In this document: in pieces, positions 22,196 through 33,000 of the stretch
How the letters are laid out: every line of letters starts with the position of its first letter
Numbering within the stretch: the first letter of the stretch is position 1
Source of the DNA: Pseudopithomyces maydicus
Lineage: Eukaryota > Ascomycota > Dothideomycetes > Pleosporales > Didymosphaeriaceae
Assembly (NCBI GenBank): GCA_026873275.1
Contig: JANTUC010000013.1
Location: 1,240,001-1,304,000 of the forward strand
DNA: 64,000 bases
Reading direction: 5' to 3'
Program-made: the position numbers and the translations under genes
The notes under the pieces: model-generated
Database searches by the model: none
Seen by the model: only the letters and a program-made list of their open reading frames with translations
Told to the model about the DNA's origin: nothing

Positions 22196-24588
22196 TTAGC
22201 GCCATCCACTCACTGACTCCTCAAATATCAAATTCCTTGCCCCGCCAGCCTCTTCTAGCACATCCACAACATCCCATTGCCCCTTATACACAGCTACATC
22301 CCGAGCTGTCGCCCCGTTCTCCTGTTTTGCATTAACATCAGCACCCCTCTCTAGCAACAACTTCACCCCTTCAACCCATCCATTCATCGCCGCCTGCACT
22401 AAAGGCGTTGCCCCCAAGCTATTTCTCACATCCGTGTCCGCTTCTGCATCCAGAAGCGCCTCCATAATTTCCACATGTCCATTTTCGGCAGCCATGTGCA
22501 GCGGTGCAATGCCCTGCATACCGGGAATCTCATCCGTAGCATTAAGATCCGCCCCCGCATCCAACAGCGACGTCATCATTTCCGTGAGACCAAACACTGC
22601 AGGTCCGATGAGATACGTACGTGCGATGTTGAGCGGAGGAATGGGACTAGCGCCAAAATAGAGCAGCAACTTGACGATAGGAGTATGTTGGGCGGAGATT
22701 GCGAGGTGGAGTGCTGGACGCCCGGTGGGATCTGGGACCGATAGGTCAGCGCCAGCGTAGAGGAGTTCCCTGACAATGGCGAGATGACCCTCGTGGGCTG
22801 CGATGTGTAGGGCAGTGCGGTGGAGGGTAGGGTGGAGGGCGTTTACAGGGGCGCCAGAGTCCAGGAGGAGCTTTAGGGTGCCAGGGGCGTTGCGGTAAGC
22901 AGCGTGGTGAAGCGTGAGGGTATGTTGGGAGGAACCAGACTTGAGGGCACGTTTTTCATGTTGATAGGTAATCCATAGACTGGTTATTGTGTGGCAATCG
23001 TGGTTTTCATATTGATAATCGCCTTGATCTGCGGCATCTTTGATGATTTCTAACATGGCTTCCCATTGAATACTTAAGTCGTTAGGATGTAATGCGAATC
23101 GCGAGAGCTCTGAGGGTGAAGGAGCGCGGAATGGATTCCATATGAGATTGAAGTGCATAAGCCCTTCCGTTTCGTGAGAAAGAGTTTGGAGGATCCCGCT
23201 CCAGCTTCCTTTGTTGTGGGATTCTCTAAACCATGGAAATCCGTAGATAGGCTCCGTGGTAGCCAGCATGTCTACTCTGTAATGGTTTCCATCTTTTTTA
23301 GGATACTGGGTTGCGTAGCGCCTCTTAACAATACTACAGCGCTTCCTTCCTTAAGCTTTCTTTCATTCGTCATGCATATCATCCATTTGTCTTGCAGGTG
23401 AAGAACCTTCGGGTTGAATACCGCACCGGCCAGATCTGATCGACCACTGTATATGGACCACGCTCGCGCACCTGGGCCACGACATTTACCACCAAGCTGG
23501 CCCAAAATCAAACCTTCCACTGTAAAAAGTACTTCTCCCGGGGTATCCGGTTTGTAAGTGGATGTAACGGAAGCCGTGGGGAATGAAAATTCAATCAGCT
23601 TCTTTGAGAGGGTTTCCAGAGAAATGGTGTAGTCAGGCTGCAAGTCCGATGAAATATGAGCATCGGAAGACATACCCAACAAAGCATACACTCTGTCGAT
23701 AGGCATAGTGGCCCTCCACGTCTTGAAGCTCTCGATGAGCTGGATGATAGAAAGCTTTTTACTATCGAATATTACATCATGTTCTGATCGACTCATGAAT
23801 TCCAAAGCTGGCCTTATTTTTCTCAATATCCTATCCATACTGGGGTAGAAGAACGCAACACTGGTGATTTCCCTGTAAAATTGGTCACCATTCACCGCCA
23901 TGCTGCCGCATGCTACCACAATGCGTTTTGCAGCGCACACCTCTTGTAGAACCTGCCCCAACATTAAAGATTAGATTTAAGTAGTAGTCATAAAGTCGCA
24001 CATGCTTACCCAAACCCTGGTAAACCACTCCCGCCTGATCAGCTTCAAGATACCTACGCGATCAGGATGTGTCCGCCCATCCCCAGCATGGCATTTGCAT
24101 GTTTTCCCTTCACGGTCCCATTTTTGCCGAGCAAGCACTTTCGCTTGTGCAGCACCAGCGTTGATGTTTCTCATCGCAACGGCGCTGTCCCGGTCGAGAG
24201 GGCCGAGCCACACGACGACAGAATACGCAGCGGCGTATATGTGCCACATCATTGCTACCTGAGCACCTTGCTCAAATACATCTTTTTGATTGATGCATAC
24301 GGCATCGACCCATATAAGCCTTGGGATATCCGGTCTGCGAAGACTTTCCAGTGCTTGAAAGAGGTTGAGAGTTGCGTGAAAGGTATAGCCGTCAACGAGA
24401 ATCGCTCTTGTGACTGTCGCGTCTCCCCAGCAGTAGGATAGAGCCTCGAATTGATGCTCTTCTTTATCACCAAGGAACTTCGTGATGATTTGGCATTCAA
24501 TCTGGGTGGATTCGTTGGGGGTTGGCATTAAACGGAGTAGACGTATCCATCTACCTTGCGGCAGCCGTTCGTACGGATATACAGTCAT
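22196..24588 (-). CDS. HET-domain protein with C-terminal ankyrin repeats (one apparent frameshift)
   Basis: Belongs to the heterokaryon-incompatibility (HET) family, which mediates non-self recognition and programmed cell death in filamentous fungi. Exon 1 24010-24588 contains the HET signatures FEALSYCWGD, LIWVDAVCINQ and SVVVWLGP. A 57-nt intron (23953-24009) leads to exon 2 (VLQEVCAAKRIVVACGSM, PIDRVYALLGM), typical HET continuation. The frame stops at 23272, but the neighbouring frame begins at once with HYRVDMLATTEPIYGF and runs through about six ankyrin repeats (TLHHAAYRNAPGTLKLLLDSG, TALHIAAHEGHLAIVRELL, APLHMAAENGHVEIMEALL) to 22196. The break sits at a run of six A on the coding strand (23294-23299 on plus are T); one more A gives a continuous protein of roughly 780 residues. 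It lies about 1.5 kb from the AT-rich block, a usual setting for HET genes. Confidence 0.85.
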
Positions 24589-25549
24589 CGATTTTGTATC
24601 AGAACGGTCAATTAAGCTTAACGGATATATTTCAAGCGCTCATAAAAGGTTCTTTAGGACTACCAAAGATATGATTAGCACGTGGACATTGTCTACTCGT
24701 GGATGATAGAGCGTTCGGGCTATATACTTTCTACTACGGAACTACGCCATGGATGCTTTCGCAAACCACGGCAACAGTCGTACAAAATTCAAGGCTTGAT
24801 ACAGGTAACGACGGTCGTTGTGTTTCTTTGGATTTATCACACCATACTTCTCAAATATACGAGGCTTCTCAGCTGCGGCTAAAATTGTTAAAGTGAAGGG
24901 CGTGGCGCCTCAGCCGTACTTACATTATTCAGCAATACGAAAAAGAGCCCCCAGAACTTTCCATTTGTCAGTTGCCAACCATGTTCTAAGATTCCATAGG
25001 TTCTGTTATCGTAGGTTGTGCTATATACAAAAAGGCGTCTTTGCGCAGTTTCATATTGCCCTAGGAGCTTCGTTTAAACATGCAAATAGCGACATTAGCT
25101 TCCGAGAAGATGCCTGATAGAATAGACTTAGAAACATTTAGATAAGGTCTGTCACTTCTACTGGAAAGCTTGCTTCATATACGTCTTGAAAATGACAGCG
25201 GTAGCACTCTGGTGGAATTAAGAACGATGACTGCTCTGCGTTTCGTGAACCAAAGAGGTTGGACGAATCGGGTTCTGAAAACCCTAGCGCTGAGCTTGTC
25301 TCTATCATCAGAGCCATTAGAGTGCTCGGAGCTCCGAAGATGAACACAAGAGTTATGCTGCCTGGTTAAGCACCAATGAGATGTTCAGCCAAGGCTCAGC
25401 ATCGTATTTCTGACCAGAAAAGGCTAGGGCCAATGCGAGCTGAATCAATGTACAAATGACCCACAGTCCATTCACCTTTTTATCAATAGAATTCATTGAG
25501 ATACATTACAAGAGCTCCAAAAGAAGAGGAATTTCAAACTCGGGCCAGA
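24589..25549. other. Intergenic about 1 kb, HET promoter to VOC gene
   Basis: Probably the divergent promoters of the HET and VOC genes. Short open frames on both strands show no family resemblance. Confidence 0.45.
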
Positions 25550-26037
25550 ATGCCTCTCGATCACTTCTGCATAGTCGTGCCAGAGGGGAAGCTGGAGGAA
25601 ATGGTGTCCTGGCTGCTAGCTTCTAATTCGGTCTTCGGTTTCAAAGAGATTACGAGACCTGTTTCTCATGTCGTTGGTATGGGTGAAGAGCGACCTTACT
25701 TTTGGGTCTGGAGCGATTCAACTACCGAAGCTACAGACACGCAGATCCGAGAGTGGAGAAAGCAACACATTGCCTTCACCGTACAAAGTCAGTACTGCAA
25801 AGTCATAGATCGACTATCACTGAGGTACAACTAGGCTTTGAGGATGTCCAGCTATGGCATGAAGCTGCGATCAAAGCGGGCGGAGAAGACAATGGCAAGC
25901 CTGGGCCGAGGCCAGAATACCACCCAGGGTACCATGGGGCATTTGTACGGGATCCAATTCTAGGAATCAACTTCGAGGTTGTGTATCGTGAGCCAAACGG
26001 GAAGAGTATTGGGTCAAGTGACGAACTCCAATCATGA
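25550..26037 (+). CDS. Glyoxalase/VOC-fold small protein
   Basis: Single-domain vicinal-oxygen-chelate protein of 146 residues, similar to the fungal glyoxalase/bleomycin-resistance/dioxygenase group; probably a cytosolic metal-dependent enzyme of unknown substrate. Exon 1 25550-25787 starts MPLDHFCIVVPEGKLEEM, the normal start of this family, so an upstream in-frame ATG at 25496 is not used here. A 47-nt intron (25788-25834, GTCAGT...ACTAG) joins HIAFTVQ to FEDVQLWHEAAIKAGG. The end has the family block GPRPEYHPGYHGAFVRDP and NFEVVY with the last metal-ligand Glu. It is the last intact host gene before the AT-rich block, whose edge lies within about 100 bp of the stop. Confidence 0.85.
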
Positions 26038-26786
26038 GCTATGTGTTAGTACTAAATGAGTTTTAAGTGAGCTAGGATTCATGTACGCAAATAAAAATCT
26101 CACTTAATGTATAAAGTTAACGGAATATTAATTATAAGAGTAGTGTTATCCTTAGGGGCGGCATCACGTGTTAGATAATTTTATTAACTTTTTTATAGAT
26201 AAATAGTATTATAAAGCTAAATCTATTTATTTATACTATAATATAGTCTCTTTTATACGACTTTACTGCTAAACTAATTAAAATATAACTACTTATAATA
26301 TATAGGCGCTTATATATAATCTATTATTAATAATTTTATAAAGATAGCGCTTAATATTTTATACTTAAAATATATAAATACACCTTAAATACTTAATATT
26401 ATATAACTACCTTTAGTATCTTTTTTAAAAATATAATACTCTCTTTATCTATTAGTTCCCTTAAGAAGTTAAAATTATTTTTATTTATATTTATTTTTCT
26501 TTACTTAGCTATTAAGTTTTTTAATAAATTAATTTATTTTAGGGCTATATTACAGTGCTCTAGATAATTTATAATTATAATATATTATATTAATATATAA
26601 AGTTTAATTGCTTCCTCTACAGTTATAATAACTTTAGTTATAATTAAGGTTATTAAGTGATATACAGTATTTAAATATCCTTTTTTTATTAAGTTTATAT
26701 CTTTTTTAAAATCTATTAAATTTAAAAGCTACTTTATAGCTTCCTTTATTAAAGCTTATATATAAGTTTACTTATCCTTTAGTATA
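26038..26786. repeat. Left edge of RIP-mutated AT-rich block
   Basis: Base composition changes abruptly after about 26,060, becoming rich in TpA with stops in all frames, the look of RIP (C to T changes, mainly at CpA). It precedes the left LTR of the outer Gypsy element, so it is older repeat sequence that the element landed in. No family assigned. Confidence 0.7.
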
Positions 26787-27052
26787 TGTTACGGGGCGGG
26801 CGCCGGCGGACCTAGTAGACGCCGCGCCCGGGGGATCCTCGGCATCGCTCCTGGATAATCCTTAGTAGTTAAAGGACCTTTAGTAATTAGATAATAATTA
26901 GATAGTAATAAGTAGTATGTTAATTCTATTAGCGCGGGCTTAGTACTACCTTAAATTCTTAGAGGTGGCCCTAGATAGTCCTCTATTATAATTATTTTAT
27001 ATTTAACTTAGGTAGCTCCTTTAACCTCTATAATACCTTTAGGACCCTTATA
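26787..27052 (+). repeat. Left LTR of outer RIP-mutated Gypsy element
   Basis: Starts TGTTACGGGG and is the less mutated of the pair, still GC-rich in its first 70 bp; its partner at 42898 starts TATTATAAGG. Equal length (266 bp) and TSD GTATA fix the boundaries. Confidence 0.85.
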
Positions 27053-29810
27053 CTATAGTTATAATTATTAGGATTCTACTATTCTAATTAACTAACTTAC
27101 CACTTAGGCGCTAGCTACTAATTATTAGATAAGTAGCTGCCTAAATACCTTAATCTAAGAAATTAGTAACTTCGCCGTATAATTCGCGGCTATTAGATAA
27201 GTATTAAGAAGGAGAAGAAGGCCCTAGCTGCGTTTTATATAAAAATAGTAAGGGCTTTATAACTAAAACTGTGATTATAAGCCTAACCTAACGCTAGATA
27301 AGTAATAGGATATAATTAATTTTATTTACCTAGATAAGGTAATTAAATACTACTAAACGCCGCCTATTACCTAGATAAGGTAGTAGGCCCTTTATTAAAA
27401 ACTAAGTAGTTACCTAGATAAGGCGGTAGGCTTTTTACTAGAAACTAAATAAATAGCGTATAAGGCGTAACTACTATCTATAAATTAACTTAGTAATTAA
27501 AACTTACCTTACTACTGCTAGTATCTTATCTCTATTTACTAAACTATCTAAACTTAGCTAATTAGCTCTATCTGCGTGGTTATAAAATAAGTTAGAGAGA
27601 CCTACGCCTCTAGTAAATTATTTTAATATAATATAGTGACTTACGCTAACTCTATCGGCAGCTACTTTATATAATTTAAAATTTTAGATTTTATAGTAAT
27701 TGGCTTTATATATTTAATTATATAGGGTAATATTATCTAGGCAGCAGTAGCTTAGTTAAATAAAATAGTAGGATGCTATATACCTTTTTAACTACTAAAT
27801 AGCTGCTGCTACCTATTATTTAATCTTTAATAGTTTATATTAGTACTTAGTTATATAAATAAAAGAGTATCTACTAACTAGGACTATTATAAACTCCTAA
27901 ATATTATAATAATTACTTACTCTTAATAAGCTTCTTAGTAGCTAAAATAATGTATTTATTAATTCTTTAAACCTTAATCTCTTTAATTCTTTAAGTAATA
28001 TTTATATCCCACTACTAAATAGCGGCACTAATTAGCGCTATAACTTTAATAAAACTTATTTTATACTTAGTTATTTTAAAGCTGGCACTATTAATATATT
28101 TAGTAATAATTTCTAACTTAGGTTATAACCTATCTCTATTAATATATTAATAACTTTCTTACTATCGCCGCCTACGCTTATGCGCCTATATAACTAACTA
28201 GCTATTAACTCTAATAAAGAGTAATATTATTAATAATCTACTAAAGCTGCGGCTGGCGACCTATTATAATTATAAATAATTTAAGTAACTTAATTGCAGC
28301 CTATATAAGAATATAATTTAGGCAACTTAGCTTATAACTAGGAAGAAGCCGCTATAGGTAGAGACTTCTTTAAGTCTAATAATAAGGATAAGAACCTTAA
28401 TAACTTTATAGCTTAGTTATATAAGCGTACTAATTGGCTAAAAGCCCTTACTAATAAGAAGAAGTAGTAAGTTACTTTTAAGCCTAAGGAGCTTACCTCT
28501 AGAGTAACTGCTAGCTATAGCTAGGCCTTATAAAAAATTTTAAAGATTATAATAGTCGCTTGCCAGCGATGTTAATTTAATTTTATTTTATAATACTCTA
28601 CTCTCTTGCGTTCCTTACTACTTATTAAAGAAGTTACTAAAAACCGCCTACTAGTCTGCTAAGTGGAGATAGCGACCTATAAAGGGTGCCCTATTATACT
28701 AATTAGTAGATATAATAAATATAGGAACTTAATTATCTATTATAAGCTCGCCTTAGATAATAACTTTAAAAATTTTATTTTAAATAATTTATAATATACT
28801 TAGTAACTATTCCTTAGCGTAGCGTAATATATAAAGAACTTTTATTAAAACTTTTAAATAGTCGCTAAAGCTGAAAATAGTTTATTTACCCACCTAGAAT
28901 TCCTTTTAATCTAAGTAGGTGCCACTTAGGTAAAGCTAAATACTATAAACGCTAAATACCTTAATTTTAAGAAGAAAGCTATAAAAGCTTTAATAACTAT
29001 AATAATACTTAATAAGGAGAATAAGAATTTAGTATAATAATACTAATAGCTTTTTAAAAATTATAAACGCCTTAGCGTTAGTAAGGTAAATTTTTAATAA
29101 TTTTCTAAGTTAGAAGCGGACTATAAGCACTTAAAAATATATACTACTATTAATATAATAGTATATAGTAGCTTTAAGTAATTATAAGAGGAATTAAAGG
29201 CTAAGTATTATAAGTTAGTAACTATTTATGCTTAGATCTAAGAACTATAGGTAAAACTACTTATTATTCTATATATAGTGCCTTATAGATAGCCACTTAA
29301 CTAAGAATAATTTAAATACTTTATATAATTAACTATCGCACTAGCCACTGTATTAGAATTCTAGTAAATAAATAATTCTTATAAATATAGTACACTGTAA
29401 ATTTTTAGTATTAAATTTAGGTATTCGCCCGTACGAGACCCCTCCTTATAATATTATTTATAAGACGGACGAACAGTATATTAATTATTTATATATAACT
29501 TTATATAAGGCTCTTCGCTAATTAAGTCCTTAGCTGTGTACCTAATTTAACTTAAGTTATTTAAAATTTTTAAACTGCCTAAGGTGCTAGAGTTTAATAT
29601 AGAAAAAGGTATAAAGTATAAGTTATAGTATATCTTTCTCCTGGATAAGCTATAGACTATTAGAAATAAAATTAGTTATATCTATTATATATAAAGCTAA
29701 TTGCGTGGTAAGGCTATTAAGATAATATACCTAGTACTACTATATACCTATATAGTTAATAAACTATTATACCCTCTTAACTGCGTCCTTTTTAATAACT
29801 ATAATATAAT
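27053..29810 (+). pseudogene. Gag/5' internal remnant of outer Gypsy element
   Basis: AT-rich, stop-filled internal sequence between the left LTR and the point where the young element inserted. No motif is clear enough to name domains; gag is inferred from position only. Confidence 0.5.
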
Positions 29811-30084
29811 TAATGTGTTACAAGGGGTTCCTACTTACCTGGTCCGTGTAAGGGCAGGCAGGCTTCTCAGGAGCCTTGCGGGTATTCAGTGGTCGAGTGA
29901 CGGTTAGGCAACGGGTGGTGCGAATATCCCTATCTTGCTGGTGAGAGCAAGACAACTATCTCCTGCGAAGGCTGACGATTCTTGGTTGTAAAGAAGAGCT
30001 TCGATTTAGCTATGAGCGAGTATGCGAAGATACATAAGGAGTTGAAAGTTGACTACGAAGAATAGGAAATGTACAGAGATCCTC

Positions 30085-33000
30085 CTAGACTATATACCAT
30101 TCTTCCCACTCCTCATAACCACTGTGATCCGACCCTACCAGGGTCTCATGTCGGATCACCTCTGATCCGCCAAGAACACGGTCTTGGTTCGGATCCTGGT
30201 CACGTGCCCTGTGTGATCCGACAGCCTCCCCCGTCTGTTTCGGATCATCATCACGTGACTGCTGACCTAACCATCCTGGTGTCAGCGACAAGCTACCCCA
30301 CCTGTCCTCTCGTCTCCCGCCAAGACTAACAATTACATATGTACCGTAATTCCCGGATGTCGTTCCGCTGTCTTCCTGCGTGATTGTAACATTACCTCCC
30401 CCTTTAAGGCTGTTGTCCCGACAGCTGACGGTCGTCCCAGGTCGTGCCGCGTGGGCTTCGTGCGCGGGTATAAAGGTGAGTGCCCTCGTCGCGTTAGAGG
30501 TCTTTCCTGCCTCGCCTGCTTTCCTTGACCATGCCCAAGGTTCTAAAACCATCTTCCAACCAACGTCGCCAGGACCGGATTGCCGCGATCCTTGAAGCAG
30601 ATATTGCCATGCCAACTCCCTGCAGCCGTTGCAAAGAGAAGGGTTTGAAGTGTGTGGTTGAACTGTCCACTGGTTTCTGTGCGCACTGTATCCGCGCGAA
30701 ATGCCGCTGCGACCTGGTGCTTTCTGTGACAGAACGTCAAGAGATGAAGGCTGAGCAACGTCGTCTTGCGGCCGAGCTCCGTGAGGCCCGTCGCCGCGTC
30801 CTAGACTTGGAAGATCAGTTGGCTGCTGCAGAGGAGAAGGAGCGTCGTCGGGAGTTAGAAGAGATCGCTTCCACGGCCGAACTGGAGGAGCTGGAGCGTG
30901 CTGCGGGGATCCTTGATCCTGACTCCTCGTCTTCGGCTGGTACGGATGCCACCGTGCTTCCCGTATTTTCGCCATTCGAATTCTCATCTGACTTGGGCTG
31001 GTTGCAGGCTGATTTTTCCTTCGTTGACCCTTTACTTCCTGAGTTCTTTTGTGGCTTCCCCGAAAGCGGTCCTCCCGGAGTCCTCCCCGAAAGTCCTTCA
31101 GCAATTCCTTGCAGTTCGTGAGGTTTTCTTCTGGTTCCCAAGTGTTGTACTGCTCTGACCATCCTTTCCACTTCACTAGGTATCGTTGCTGACCTTTATC
31201 CGTTCGTAGGTCCTTGATGGCTTCAACCTCGTACTCGTCGTCTTCTAGTTCTAGCTGGGTCTCGATTGGAGCGTCCGGAGGTGCTGGTTCTAGGAGGTTT
31301 TTGTGAAAGTTGGGGTGTATTTTTGTTCCTTGTGGTAGAAGCAGTTTGCTTGTGACTGGTCCCTTAGTCTCTGCGACTTCAAAGGGTCCTATCCGTAGAT
31401 GGTCCAGTTTTTTGCTTGGTCTCTTGGTTTTCAGATTTTTTTGTGATAGGAAAACTTTGTCCCCCTTTTTAAAGGTTGGTCCCTCAATCCTTTGCTTGTT
31501 TGCGTTTGCGGATGCCGAGAGGGCCCTTTTCGTGATTCTTTCACGGAGGGTGTCGTGCAGTTCCTTCATCTTTTGGGCCTTGTCCTGTGCCCCTGTGGAA
31601 ATGCTTTCCACGTCTCGCGGATTCCGATGAGCGACCGGCTCATATCCGTAGTTTGCATAGTGCGGTGAATACCCTGTCGTGCCTGACCTGGCTCCATTGT
31701 ATGCCAGCTGTGCCGTCGGCAGCAGTTCCACCCAATTGTCTTGTTGTTTGTTGACATAGAACCTCAGGTACTGTTCCAGTGTCTGGTTGGTTCTTTCCGT
31801 TTGTCCGTCCGTCTGCGGATGGAAGCTTGTTGACAGCTTCCGATTCGTCCCTAGCGTTGCGATGAACGTATCCCAGTATTTGGACGTGAAGAGCTTGTCG
31901 CGGTCCGTGATGAGTTCCTCTGGTGGGCCGTGCTCTGCGAATAGCGCGTTGTCGACTTCATAAGCTAGTTCCTCTGCCGTCATAGACTCTTCCATGGGCC
32001 TGAACTTTGCGGCTTTCGTGAGTCTGTCTACTATCACCGCGATAGTGTCGCACATTCGTTTTGTCCCTGGTTGTGGCGATTTCGGGAGTTTCACTATGAA
32101 ATCCATCGTCACACTCTGCCATGGCCGTTGGGCTGCTGGCAATGGTTGTAGGAGACCATAAGGCTTATGTCTCTTGGGCTTGTTTTTATGGCAGGCCAAA
32201 CAGTTGCTTATCTCCTTGGTAACCATCTGTTTGAGTTTGGGGATGGCGTATTCGTTCGCGATGCGTCGCGTCGTTTCTTCTATGCCTGGGTGTCCCCATT
32301 CCCTGGACTCGTGTAGTTCTTTTATCAGCTTGGGTGCTTCCTGCATCCCTACGATAGTCCGTCCTCGGTGGTCCGTTGGTCCAACCGATGCTTTCCGTAC
32401 TTCAAGTTTCGGAAGTTGTTCGTTTTCCTGGGCTTCTCCGGGTTGGTTATATTCCAGAGTTCCGTCGTGCCCTTTTCGGAGTATTGCGCTATGTAATTCC
32501 GGTTTATCCTCGATTAGGTCGATCCTTCTACTTAAGGCATCTGCCGCCCCGTTGAGGGTCCCTGGGCGATGGTGGATCGTGAAGTCGAAGTTCGCAAGGA
32601 ACTCCGCCCATCGTACCTGTCGTCTATTGAGCTTCTTTGTCGACATGAAGCTAGTGAGGTTCATGTGGTCTGTCCACACCTCGATCTTCGTGGGTGCTCC
32701 CATGAGCTGCGTTTCCCATTGTTCGAAAGCATCTACTACTCCTAGTAGTTCTTTGTCGTGGACGTCGTAGTTCAACTCTGCTCCAGAGAATTTTCGCGAG
32801 TGGAAGAACACTGGTCTCCACTTCCCGTCCTCGCACTGCTGTGTGAATACTGCTCCCAGTGCGTAGTCAGATGCGTCTGTTTCGATCCGGGTTTTCCTCT
32901 GTGGGTTGAACATTTGTAGGAGGGGTGCCGAGAGAAATAGCTCCTTTAAGCTTTCGAATGCTATGCGTTGTTTCTCTTCCCACTTAAATCCTACTTCTTT

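Larger units (their letters stand above)
29816..30391 (-). repeat. 3' LTR of young Gypsy element
   Basis: 576 bp. In sense orientation (minus strand) the order is U3 with an inverted CGG-type array (30126-30246), a TATATA box (30091-30096), then the R-U5 part down to 29816. The R-U5 part is shared with the solo LTR at 37784, while most of U3 is not. Confidence 0.92.

Noticed and set aside
30069..30329. 86-codon plus-strand open frame inside the left LTR
   Set aside because: Lies in U3/R of the LTR with no domain; its copy in the other LTR is truncated by the C-run difference, so it is not under selection.
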